Part shown: positions 41,460 through 49,713 of the stretch, in pieces | How the letters are laid out: each line of letters opens with the position of its first letter | Position numbering within the stretch: position 1 is the first letter of the stretch | Source: Arthrobacter nitroguajacolicus_D | GTDB lineage: Bacteria; Actinomycetota; Actinomycetes; Actinomycetales; Micrococcaceae | NCBI RefSeq assembly: GCF_031455195.1 | Contig: NZ_JAVDSH010000006.1 | Location: forward strand, 62,001 to 126,000 | Direction: 5' to 3' | DNA: 64,000 nt | Notes under the pieces: generated by a model | Seen by the model: only the letters and a program-made list of their open reading frames with translations | Told to the model about the DNA's origin: nothing | Database searches by the model: none | Program-made: the position numbers and the translations under genes

Positions 41460-42311
41460 CTATGGATTGACCTTCAGAGACAGTAGCATCCGCTGGGCAT
41501 TGGCAAAGTCGGAGCCGTGGGCTGCGTATTTGGCGGCCAGGTCCAAGGTGTCGAACGCTTTGGCGGGAGCCACTTTTTCGTCCGCGGCAAAGGCATGGAT
41601 GGCGGGGACGTCCGCGAAGGAATAATCGCCCCTGCCGGCCGGGCCCTGGACCCGGTTCCTGAGTTCGCAGGACTGTCCATCACTTCCTGCCACGACGTTG
41701 GTAATGCCAAAGGAACCAAAGAACCTGTAGCCCTGGATCACGCGGAAAACAACCCGGGGATCGATGGTATCGGGTCCATCGGAATGCGGTATGTCCAAGG
41801 GAACACTGCTGATCACCACATAGGGCCGTGACTGGCCGGCTGGGCAAGCAGCGGGGGCCGCCGTGGGCAGGCCCGTTTGGAGCGTGGCAACGTACTTCCC
41901 GGCCCCATCCTTGACTTCGACCTTCACAGCACCGGGCAGGGAACCGGCCTCCGGCGTGAGGGACTGGGCTATCCAGTCTTTGGGCAGCTCGAAGCTGACA
42001 GTCTTCGCAGGGTCGGTATAGGTCTTCCAGGACAACGCTGTCGCCGCAGGGCTGGGCCCGGCGCTGGGCGATCCGCCCGGATCAGCCGATGCGGACGGCG
42101 AGCCGGACGCGGAGTCCGTTGCCGTCGTCGTGCTTTCCGGCGTTCCCGTCCCGGATTCCGAACTGTTGGGTTGCGACGTGACGGTGGGGCCGACCTGCGG
42201 GCCTTTGTTGTCAGCCGAACAGGCCGTGCCGGCCAACAGAACACCGCATGCCAGTGCCACCGCGGCAACAGGCCGCGTTACCGGCCGGGTCGGGATCATC
42301 ATGCCCTTCAT
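41460..42311 (-). CDS. Lipoprotein of unknown function
   Basis: This 283-residue protein has a signal peptide (RPVAAVALACGVLLAGTAC) with the lipobox LAGTAC. A Ser/Thr/Gly/Pro-rich linker of about 65 residues precedes a globular domain of about 180 residues (ALSWKTYTDPAKTVSFELPKDW onward) with two conserved-looking Cys (AACPAGQSR, QSCELRNR) that could form a disulfide. The globular start resembles PsbP/LpqN-like folds in general pattern only. It is divergent from the DUF1684 gene, with 54 bp between the starts. Confidence 0.75.
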   Translation of the reverse strand: MKGMMIPTRPVTRPVAAVALACGVLLAGTACSADNKGPQVGPTVTSQPNSSESGTGTPESTTTATDSASGSPSASADPGGSPSAGPSPAATALSWKTYTDPAKTVSFELPKDWIAQSLTPEAGSLPGAVKVEVKDGAGKYVATLQTGLPTAAPAACPAGQSRPYVVISSVPLDIPHSDGPDTIDPRVVFRVIQGYRFFGSFGITNVVAGSDGQSCELRNRVQGPAGRGDYSFADVPAIHAFAADEKVAPAKAFDTLDLAAKYAAHGSDFANAQRMLLSLKVNP

Positions 42312-42365
42312 GGTCCCAGCCTATCGGCGGGGATACCGCGACACGCACAGGGCTAGGCTGAGGGT

Positions 42366-43034
42366 ATGGCTCCCGATCAGTACGACGAATATGAGGACAC
42401 TCTGCCCACCATGTCGGCGGTTGATATAGCCGACTGGCGGTTGCGGACCTTCGCCCTGTACGACAAGGTACGGCAACTCGCAGCCACCAACCCCTTCGAC
42501 GCCCATGTGTTCTGGCGCCAGGAACGGGATCTGATGTTCGCCACGCACCCCGCATCGGCGCTCACTGCGGACATGAAGGCGCGCTTTTCCGGATTGCGAA
42601 CCGCCGACTACGACCCCTCCTTCCGGATGTACGCTGCGCTCTCGCCTGAAGGTACCGGCCAGGAGATGAACGTCGAAACGGGCACGGACGGCGTGGTGCC
42701 CTTCACCCGTATCGGCACCTTCGAACTTCCCGGGCTCGGTTCCCTGGCCGTATGGCGGCTGAGGAGCTACGGCGGAGGAATATTCGTTCCCTTCCGTGAC
42801 GCCACCGCCGGGAAACCAGGCGGAAGCTACGGTGCTGGCAGGTACCTGTTGGATACGGTCAAGGGATCCTTCCACGGAACGAGGGGCTCTGGAGGGGAGC
42901 AGGAGTTTATTCTCGACTTCAACTTCGCTTATAACCCGTCGTGCGCCTACAACGAAGCGTGGGCTTGCCCGCTGGCGGGACCGGCCAACCGGCTGGCCGC
43001 GGACATTCCAGTAGGCGAACTGTATCTGGGCTAG
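42366..43034 (+). CDS. DUF1684 domain protein
   Basis: This 222-residue protein has the DUF1684 pattern: the N-terminal WRLRTFALYDKVR, RDLMFATHPASAL, FSGLRTADYDPSFRMY, and the C-terminal GRYLLDTVKG and LDFNFAYNPSCAYNEAWACPLAGPANRL. Family members are widespread in actinobacteria with no fixed biochemical role. It has no signal peptide, so it should be cytosolic. Its stop shares CTAG with the stop of the convergent transporter gene. Confidence 0.88.
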   Translation: MAPDQYDEYEDTLPTMSAVDIADWRLRTFALYDKVRQLAATNPFDAHVFWRQERDLMFATHPASALTADMKARFSGLRTADYDPSFRMYAALSPEGTGQEMNVETGTDGVVPFTRIGTFELPGLGSLAVWRLRSYGGGIFVPFRDATAGKPGGSYGAGRYLLDTVKGSFHGTRGSGGEQEFILDFNFAYNPSCAYNEAWACPLAGPANRLAADIPVGELYLG

Positions 43035-44227
43035 CCAAACAGCCCGCCAGGACCAGTCATTGCGAGGGCGGCCACCGCTGCGACGATCGTCAGGGGTGCC
43101 ACGATCAGGCCGGACAGCGCATACCCTTTCCATTTGACCAGTACGTTCATCCGGACCAGGCGATCATGCCACAGCAGTGTGGCCAGCGACGCCCATGGTG
43201 CTACGAGTGGTCCGGCATTGACGCCCACCAGCAAAGCGGCCATCCGTTCCGGCGTCCCAGCCAGGGGCTCCGCCAGCAGGTAGGCGGGCAGGTTATTGAC
43301 GACGTTGGAGCCCAGGGCGCCCGTCATGGCCAACCTCAACAGGTCAATGAACCCGTTCCCTTCGCCTGCTGCCTGCCCCAGCAGCTCTGACGCGCCGACG
43401 TACTGGGCGGCTTCAACCACAAGGAAAAGCCCGCAGGTAAACAGCAGCAATGACCACGGAATCAGGGTCACCGTCAGTACTTTGGGTCGCCGGAGGACAA
43501 ACGCCACCACCAGGATCGCCGCTGCTGCCGTTGCGGGAATCCAGATGGCAACACCAGAAACCAAGGCTGGCAGGAGGAGTACCAGTACGATCGCGCTGAC
43601 CAGTAACAGGGTCTTATCCTGCGATACCTTGGGGCGGGCCGGTGCTGCTGGCCGGGTGGAGTCGCGGGCATAGGTCCTGCGGAGATCGCGCCTGAAGACG
43701 ATCGCTATGAAAGCCAAAGGGACCACGACTGCAACCAACGACGGCGCCCACATCAGCTGGGCGAACTGTGCTGGGCTGATTCCGCCCAGGTTGTGCTGGG
43801 CCAGGAGGTTGGTCAGGTTGGAGATGGGTAGCAAGAGGCTGGCCGTGTTCGCCAGCCAGACCGTAGTCAGGGCGAAGGGCAGGACAGGGAGGCCAGCCTG
43901 GCGGGCTACCGTGACGACCACCGGAGTGAGCAGCACAGCCGTCGTATCCAATGAAAGGAAGATGGTGCTCAGGGTGGCGAACAGGGCTAACAGCAACCAC
44001 AACAGGACGGCGCGGCCACGGCCCCACCCGCGCAAATGCCGGGCGATCCATTGAAAGGCACCGGCTTCACTGACGAGCTCGGTCACCACCGTCATGGCGA
44101 CGACGAAGGCCAGGATCGGGGCCACCCTATCCACCAGCACCGTTACTTCGTGCCACGGGAGGATACCCGTGGCAACAGTGACCCCGCCCGCCACAAGGAG
44201 GATCAAACCAATTATCGCCAGACGCAT
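43031..44227 (-). CDS. ArsB/NhaD-type (SLC13-like) membrane transporter
   Basis: This 398-residue protein has about ten to eleven hydrophobic helices and two related halves. The first half carries LFATLSTIFLSLDTTAVLLTPVVVTVA and ANTASLLLPISNLTNLL, the second GALGSNVVNNLPAYLLA and VGVNAGPLVAPWASLATLLW. These paired NxxP/NNLP-type hairpins are the signature of the ArsB/NhaD ion-transporter superfamily. It could export arsenite or exchange Na/H or carboxylates. No arsR or arsC gene is near, which weakens the arsenic reading. The start at 44227 is directly before the first helix. Confidence 0.82.
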   Translation of the reverse strand: MRLAIIGLILLVAGGVTVATGILPWHEVTVLVDRVAPILAFVVAMTVVTELVSEAGAFQWIARHLRGWGRGRAVLLWLLLALFATLSTIFLSLDTTAVLLTPVVVTVARQAGLPVLPFALTTVWLANTASLLLPISNLTNLLAQHNLGGISPAQFAQLMWAPSLVAVVVPLAFIAIVFRRDLRRTYARDSTRPAAPARPKVSQDKTLLLVSAIVLVLLLPALVSGVAIWIPATAAAAILVVAFVLRRPKVLTVTLIPWSLLLFTCGLFLVVEAAQYVGASELLGQAAGEGNGFIDLLRLAMTGALGSNVVNNLPAYLLAEPLAGTPERMAALLVGVNAGPLVAPWASLATLLWHDRLVRMNVLVKWKGYALSGLIVAPLTIVAAVAALAMTGPGGLFG

Positions 44228-44525
44228 GGAACGGATTCTAAGCCAGCGTTCTGTGTTCTTCCCCCGCGGCACGGGAATCAACGCGTCACCGTACCGTAAG
44301 CAATGAAGCCCCTGCGGCGACGGCCCGAAGCCTAGCCTTGAACCATGAACCGATTCCGGGGTTTCATCAGGGCCCACAGCCGCCTGCGGGCCAGTCAACC
44401 TCCGCGAACCTGAGCCACTTGCCGAATGCGTTGCGAGGCCCGCTCTGCGCGGATCGGATGGGATATGGGGCGTCAAACGGGCCTCACAACGCAGGAGATC
44501 TTCAGGGAGGACGTAGGATGTCTTC
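44228..44525. other. Divergent intergenic region without a recognisable gene
   Basis: The 298-bp gap lies between the divergent transporter and FAH genes. I see no RNA, repeat or conserved small ORF. It should hold the promoters of both genes; AGGA 9 bp before the FAH start is the only clear signal. Confidence 0.5.
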
Positions 44526-45389
44526 ATGACCTCACGCCTTTCCCGTCGCATCGCCCGCGTCCGCCCTGTTGCCTCGGAGTCCTCCGCGGGCCAGGCTTTC
44601 GACGAACACTTCTTCGTGGCCAACGATGCTGCCGATTTCGACTCTGCTGAGGGCAGACAGTGGACGGTCATCGACTCGCCCTTCCCGTCATCACGGGCGA
44701 ATGCTTCCAGCTCCAACCGGGAAGGGTGGGAGCCGGGCACCGTGGTCGGTGAAGACAGCTTCCGATTCCTGGCTCCCTCCATACCGGTCAACGTGCTCGG
44801 GATGGCCCACAACACCGGACAACCAGGCCGCGACCTGCCGCCGCAGGCATTCCATAAAGCGGCGTCCAGTGTGATCGGCCCGGATGACGCGATCCAGGTG
44901 GGCTCGACCGTGGGCCACGTGGACCCGGAAGCCGAGCTGACCGTCGTCGTGGGCCGTAAGGCGCGGGGCCTGACCCTGGCAACGGCGAAGTCCGCGATCC
45001 TGGGCTACACGATCGGCAATGACGTCTCTGCCCGCGACCTCCAGAAGTCCGACGAACTCTGGATCAGCGCCAAGAGCCAGGACACCTTCACGCCAGCAGG
45101 TCCCTGGATCGTCACGGAACTCGACGACTCAGCCCTCTCCATCGGAATTGTCCACAACGGCACGGAACTAAGGACCGCCAGTTCTGCGGACCTCGGCTGG
45201 AAAGTGGATGAGATCATGGTCTACCTGACCTCGTTCATGACGCTCCAGCCTGGCGATCTGGTGCTCACGGGCTTCCCGGCAGAGTGCGCGCGCATCCATC
45301 CCGGAGACACTGTTGTGTGCCGGGTAGAAGGAATCGGCGAGCTGCGCAACCCTGTCACCGGCGCTTCCTGGGAGGAGCACACGGCATAG
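44526..45389 (+). CDS. Fumarylacetoacetate hydrolase family protein (second copy)
   Basis: This 287-residue protein has an N-terminal region of about 90 residues, then the FAH core: VNVLGMAHNTG, the Glu-x-Glu-type metal site DPEAELTVVVGR, ILGYTIGNDVSARDLQ, TFTPAGPWIV, and the C-terminal TLQPGDLVLTGFPAECARIHPGD. It is clearly a paralogue of the enzyme at 4459-5235 but has HNTG in place of RNFAEHA. It probably acts on a 2-oxo or enol acid; the substrate is unknown. A GtrA gene follows 17 bp downstream. Confidence 0.9.
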   Translation: MTSRLSRRIARVRPVASESSAGQAFDEHFFVANDAADFDSAEGRQWTVIDSPFPSSRANASSSNREGWEPGTVVGEDSFRFLAPSIPVNVLGMAHNTGQPGRDLPPQAFHKAASSVIGPDDAIQVGSTVGHVDPEAELTVVVGRKARGLTLATAKSAILGYTIGNDVSARDLQKSDELWISAKSQDTFTPAGPWIVTELDDSALSIGIVHNGTELRTASSADLGWKVDEIMVYLTSFMTLQPGDLVLTGFPAECARIHPGDTVVCRVEGIGELRNPVTGASWEEHTA

Positions 45390-45406
45390 TGTGTCAGGCT
45401 TAACAC

Positions 45407-45892
45407 ATGGAGATTGCCGCGGAAGCCACCGAGCTACGCTCCTCTCCCCTACGCAAGCCGCCCAAAAAACGGCACCGCGGCGTCTTGAAGTACCCGGTAG
45501 TGCGCCAATTGCTGCGGTTTACGGGCGTCGGTATCGTCTGCACAGCCAGTTCCTTGGCCATTTATGCGTTATTGCGTCCCTGGATCGATCCCCAACTGGC
45601 CAATGCTGTTGCCTTGATCGTGACGTCGTTGATGAACACTGCGTTGAACCGGCGGCTCACCTTCAAAATCACGGGCAGGAAGAAACGCGCCCAGGACCAC
45701 CTCAGCGGCGCTATCGTCATCGGCATAGCACTGGTCATCACGGGCGGCAGCTTGGGCCTGCTGCATCTGTTCCGGCCCGAAGCCACGGTAACCGAGGAGC
45801 TCTGGACCACCACATTGTCCGGCTTCGTGGCCACGGCAGTGCGGTTCACCCTGCTACGGCACTGGATTTTCCGGCGCGCCCGCCACGTGTAG
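45407..45892 (+). CDS. GtrA-family membrane protein
   Basis: This 161-residue protein has a basic N-terminus (RKPPKKRHRG) and four hydrophobic helices in the GtrA arrangement: RQLLRFTGVGIVCTASSLAIYALL (outline), then ANAVALIVTSLMNTALNRRLTF, a third around IVIGIALVITGG, and a last near the C-terminus ending FVATAVRFTLLRHWIF. GtrA proteins help move lipid-linked sugars across the membrane in wall polysaccharide decoration. No glycosyltransferase is adjacent. Confidence 0.87.
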   Translation: MEIAAEATELRSSPLRKPPKKRHRGVLKYPVVRQLLRFTGVGIVCTASSLAIYALLRPWIDPQLANAVALIVTSLMNTALNRRLTFKITGRKKRAQDHLSGAIVIGIALVITGGSLGLLHLFRPEATVTEELWTTTLSGFVATAVRFTLLRHWIFRRARHV

Positions 45893-45904
45893 CCCGGGCT
45901 GGGG

Positions 45905-47062
45905 CTACTGGGGGGCCAGGTTGCGCACACGGCCGACGGCGGTTTCCACAGCGGCGGCGGCCAGCTCCAGTTCGGTGTCGGTTACAGCTGACGTGAAGCT
46001 GAAGCGCACGGAAGTTTGCGCAGTTTCCGGGGCGATGCCGAGGGCCACCAGAACGGGCGATGGCGCATCGGAGCCGGCCGCGCAGGCCGAGCCACTGGAA
46101 CACACCACGCCAAGCCGCTCAAGCTCAAGCAACACCGATTCGCCGCTGGTTCCCGGGAAGCAGAACGACGCGACCGAGGGCAGCCGCAGGCTCCGGTGGC
46201 CCGTGAGCATGGAGTCGGGCACGGCCTGAAGTACCCGGTTGATGAACGCATCGCGCAGCAACGAAACCCTGGCCGCCTGTTCCTGTTGCTCGGCGTTCGA
46301 GATGCCCAGAGCCGTGGACAGGGCCACGGCGCCAGCAACGTTTTCGGTTCCCGAACGCCTGCCCCGCTCCTGGCCTCCGCCATGGACCAGGGGCTCGACC
46401 CGTAGGCGCCCCCTGGTGAACAGCACCCCGGACCCCTTCGGTGCCCCAAGCTTGTGTCCTGAGATGCTCATCGCATCCACGCCCAGGGCCTTGACGTCCA
46501 CGGGAAGCCACCCAGCGGCCTGCACGGCGTCAGTATGGAACGGCACTCCGTGCTCCCTGGCCACGGCAGCAAGTTCGGCTACCGGCTGGACGGTTCCAAT
46601 CTCGTTGTTGGCGTACATGATGCTCACCAAGGCAGTTTCCGGGCGCAGCACACCCCGTAGGGCAGCCACGGTGACCAATCCTTGGTTATCGACCGGTACG
46701 ACATCGACGTCGAAACCGTGTACGCGCTGCAGGTAGCGGGCCGATTCTTCCACGGCCGGATGTTCGATTGCACTGATGACCACACGGCCCAGCGAGGGAT
46801 CCGCCGCCCGCCTGGCCAGTGCGATGCCCTTGACCGCCAGGTTGTCCGCCTCTGTTCCACCGGAGGTGAAGGTCACCTCGCCAGCACGGCAGTTCAGTAC
46901 CTTCGCGACGCCGGTGCGCGCCTCCGCGAGCGCAGAGGCAGCCGCTTCGCCCAGGCTGTGATGGCTGGAGGGGTTGCCGAACTCGCCGCTCAAGTACGGC
47001 CACATGGCGTCGAGGACTTCGCGGCGGATTGGAGTGGTGGCTGCGGCATCGAGGAAGATCAT
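45905..47062 (-). CDS. Cysteine desulfurase of the NAD operon
   Basis: This 385-residue PLP enzyme of the NifS/IscS family has FLDAAATTPIRREV, GGTEADNLAVKG, SAIEHPAVEES, the PLP Lys in SISGHKLGAPKG and the active Cys in VVCSSGSACAAGSDAPS. It is the last gene of nrtR-nadA-nadB-nadC on the minus strand, 15 bp after nadC. The likely job is supplying sulfur for the [4Fe-4S] cluster of NadA, as shown for NifS-type partners of NadA in Bacillus; the assignment here is by position. Confidence 0.92.
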   Translation of the reverse strand: MIFLDAAATTPIRREVLDAMWPYLSGEFGNPSSHHSLGEAAASALAEARTGVAKVLNCRAGEVTFTSGGTEADNLAVKGIALARRAADPSLGRVVISAIEHPAVEESARYLQRVHGFDVDVVPVDNQGLVTVAALRGVLRPETALVSIMYANNEIGTVQPVAELAAVAREHGVPFHTDAVQAAGWLPVDVKALGVDAMSISGHKLGAPKGSGVLFTRGRLRVEPLVHGGGQERGRRSGTENVAGAVALSTALGISNAEQQEQAARVSLLRDAFINRVLQAVPDSMLTGHRSLRLPSVASFCFPGTSGESVLLELERLGVVCSSGSACAAGSDAPSPVLVALGIAPETAQTSVRFSFTSAVTDTELELAAAAVETAVGRVRNLAPQ

Positions 47063-47077
47063 GGGAGTGACGTGGTC

Positions 47078-47956
47078 CTAGGGCTGCGATGTGGTGAGTT
47101 CGATGTCGAGGCCAAGGTCCAAAGCGCTCACGCTATGGGTCAGTGCGCCGACGGAAATGACATCCACGCCGGCCGCTGCGATCCCGGTGACGGTGTTGAT
47201 GTTCACGTTGCCGCTGGCTTCGACGATGGCACGGCCGTCCACCTGCTTGACACCGGCGCGGAGCTCTTCGATGGAGAAGTTGTCCAGCATAATCGTGTCC
47301 ACTCCGGCCGCCAGCACCGGTTCGATCTGCTCAGCATTGTCCACTTCGACTTCGAAGTGCGTGGTGTGGCCCAGCTGTGCTTTGGCTGCCGTCAGCAGCT
47401 CAGTCAGCTTGGTGGTGTCGCCGCCGGTCATGACGGCAAGGTGGTTGTCCTTGGCCAGGACCGCATCGGAGAGGCTGTACCGGTGGTTCGCTCCCCCGCC
47501 GCAACGTACGGCGTAGCGTTCAAGCACCCGGAGTCCGGGGGTGGTTTTCCGCGTGTCCGTGATCCGGGCACGCGTTCCTTCAACCAGCCGGACGAACTCC
47601 GCAGTCTTGGTGGCGATCGCACTCATGCGCTGCACCAGGTTGAGCCCTACGCGTTCAGCCAGCAGCACCGAACGGGCACTGCCGTTGACCCGCGCGAGGT
47701 GCGTGCCGGCGTCGAACGCTTCACCGTCGGCGAGCAGGAGCTCAACTTCGGTGTCCGGGTCCACCAGCTTCATTGCGTCGCGGAATACCGTGCCGCCACT
47801 GAAAACCCCTGGTACGCGCGCGTTCAGCACGGCTGTGGCCCGGGCCCCGGCGGGAATCAGCAGCTGGGAGGTGATGTCGCCGCTCGGAGCGTCCTCCGCA
47901 AACGCCCGTTCCAGGATCTCCCGGACAGGGGCTGCGGGGAGGGTCAGGTTAGTCAT
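47078..47956 (-). CDS. nadC: Nicotinate-nucleotide diphosphorylase (quinolinate phosphoribosyltransferase)
   Basis: This 292-residue enzyme turns quinolinate and PRPP into nicotinate mononucleotide. It has FAEDAPSGDITSQLLI, the TRKTTPGLRVLERYAVRCGGGANHR substrate region (outline), LAKDNHLAV, HFEVEVDNAEQ, TIMLDNFS and ASGNVNINTVTGIAAAGVDVISVGALTHS (outline). It starts inside the last 8 bp of nadB, showing tight coupling. Confidence 0.97.
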   Translation of the reverse strand: MTNLTLPAAPVREILERAFAEDAPSGDITSQLLIPAGARATAVLNARVPGVFSGGTVFRDAMKLVDPDTEVELLLADGEAFDAGTHLARVNGSARSVLLAERVGLNLVQRMSAIATKTAEFVRLVEGTRARITDTRKTTPGLRVLERYAVRCGGGANHRYSLSDAVLAKDNHLAVMTGGDTTKLTELLTAAKAQLGHTTHFEVEVDNAEQIEPVLAAGVDTIMLDNFSIEELRAGVKQVDGRAIVEASGNVNINTVTGIAAAGVDVISVGALTHSVSALDLGLDIELTTSQP

Positions 47957-49679
47957 GGACGAGGCTCGCTTTCCGGCTCATGGTGTAAGGCTGGTCAAAA
48001 TGTTCGACGGCGGCGGGTTCGGTCACGCCGTCGCTGCGGTAATGCGCGCCCAGCGAACGCCGCCGCTCCCGAGCCGCCTGCACCAGCAACTGCGCGGCCA
48101 ACAGCAGGTTCGCGTCCTCATGCTCCCGCACCTCAACCGAGTCAGGAACAGTCAGCGGAAGCACCCCACTCTCCCACTCGCCAAGAGCCTCGGCGGCTTC
48201 AGCCAGCAATCGACCGCTCCGCAGCACACCGGCCTTGGCAGTCATGAGTTTTTGGAGCGCACTCCGAGAAAACGCGGGGCGCGACGGTTGTCCGGGTGAC
48301 GTGCCGTCGTCGGCTGGCAGGGTCCCGGCAGCACGCGTCAAAGCGAGGCCGCCCGCGGCCGAGTCAGTACGCAGAGGGACCGCGTCAGCCGCCCCAATGA
48401 AAGCACTCACAGCCCGCCGCCCGAAAACGAGCCCCTCAAGCAACGAATTACTGGCCAGCCGGTTGGCACCCTGCACCCCGGTACAGGCAACTTCGCCGGC
48501 GGCCAGCAGCCCTGGAACCGAGGTCCGGCCGTAGAGGTCGGTCACCACTCCACCCATCCAGTAATGCGCGGCCGGTGCTACGGGCACGGGTTCCCGGGTC
48601 CAGTCGACGCCGGCTTGGCGGGTGTGTTTGCTGAGGGTCGGGAATCGCTTTTCCAGGAAGCCATGGCCGCGCACTTCTTCCACCATCCTTGCGTCGAGGA
48701 AGACGTGGCCGTTGGGGTCGTTGAGCTTTGCCAGGTGCAGGGCGATGCTGCGCGAGACCACGTCCCTGGGGGCGAGTTCGGCGTCGGGGTGGTAGTCGGG
48801 CATGAAGCGGTGGCCGGTGGCGTCCATCAGGATGGCACCTTCGCCGCGGACGGCTTCAGAGATCAGCAAGGGGTGGGTGTTGGTTTGGCTGCTTGCCGGC
48901 CCTTGGCCGATGAGAGCGGGGACCATGCACGTCGGGTGGAACTGGAAGAATTCAAGGTCGGACACCGTGGCACCGACGCGCCAGGCAAGCGCCAGCCCGT
49001 CAGCCGTAGCTACGGTTGGGTTGGTGGTCTGTGCGAACAGCTGCCCTGCGCCTCCGGTGGCGAGCAGTACGGCGTCGCCCTGGATGCTGTGGTGGCGTCC
49101 GTCCTGGATGTAATTGGCACCCGCGATGCGGCCGGCGCCGTGAAAGCCAGCGCCTTGGGACAGGGAGGTGACATGGGCGTGGCCGATCACGTGGATCCTG
49201 CCTGCTGCCTCAAAGTCCAGGACGGTCCTGATCAGTGCGGCGGCAACCCCGGCCCCGGTAGCGTCGCCCCCTGCGTGGAGGATACGTGGCGCGGAGTGGG
49301 CAGCTTCAAGGCCCAAGGCGGGATCGCCGTCGTCGTCCAGGTCGAAGCGGACCCCGAACCGTACCAGCCCGGCGATGTCCAGCGTTGCCTCAGTACAGAG
49401 CACCCGCACCGCTTCTTCGTTACAGTGCCCGGCGCCCGCCTTGAGGGTGTCAGCGATGTGGGCGGCGACCGTATCCCCGGGCGCCGGCTCGTCCAGGACT
49501 GCTGAGATGCCACCCTGTGCGTAGAAGGTGTTGCTGTCCGCGAGGGCACCCTTGGTCAGCAACACCACGTCAGCGCCGGCTTCGGCGGCCAGCAAGGCGG
49601 AGTACAGTCCGGCGATGCCGCTTCCGACGACGATCAGCCGCTTGGGCCGGGGCCCTCCAGCAACGCTCTCTGTGGTCAT
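47949..49679 (-). CDS. nadB: L-aspartate oxidase
   Basis: This 576-residue flavoenzyme oxidises aspartate to iminoaspartate, the substrate of NadA. The FAD motif is LIVVGSGIAGLYSALLAAEAGADVVLLTK (outline). The family segments TFYAQGGISAVL, ILHAGGDATGAGV, VLLATGGAGQLFAQTTNP, EFFQFHPTCMV, and the C-terminal AAHYWMGGVVTDLYGRTSVPGLLAAGEVACTGVQGANRLASNSLLEG (outline) are present. The start at 49679 (MTTESVAGGPRPKR) was chosen; the frame continues upstream over the nadA end without conservation. It starts 34 bp after nadA. Confidence 0.97.
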   Translation of the reverse strand: MTTESVAGGPRPKRLIVVGSGIAGLYSALLAAEAGADVVLLTKGALADSNTFYAQGGISAVLDEPAPGDTVAAHIADTLKAGAGHCNEEAVRVLCTEATLDIAGLVRFGVRFDLDDDGDPALGLEAAHSAPRILHAGGDATGAGVAAALIRTVLDFEAAGRIHVIGHAHVTSLSQGAGFHGAGRIAGANYIQDGRHHSIQGDAVLLATGGAGQLFAQTTNPTVATADGLALAWRVGATVSDLEFFQFHPTCMVPALIGQGPASSQTNTHPLLISEAVRGEGAILMDATGHRFMPDYHPDAELAPRDVVSRSIALHLAKLNDPNGHVFLDARMVEEVRGHGFLEKRFPTLSKHTRQAGVDWTREPVPVAPAAHYWMGGVVTDLYGRTSVPGLLAAGEVACTGVQGANRLASNSLLEGLVFGRRAVSAFIGAADAVPLRTDSAAGGLALTRAAGTLPADDGTSPGQPSRPAFSRSALQKLMTAKAGVLRSGRLLAEAAEALGEWESGVLPLTVPDSVEVREHEDANLLLAAQLLVQAARERRRSLGAHYRSDGVTEPAAVEHFDQPYTMSRKASLVHD

Positions 49680-49713
49680 GCGAGGCTCTCTTCGGCTAGT
49701 GGGAATGCCTGTG

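Noticed and set aside
43031..44227. Arsenic resistance operon
   Set aside because: The transporter fits the ArsB/NhaD superfamily, but there is no arsR, arsC or acr3 gene nearby, so the specific function is left open.
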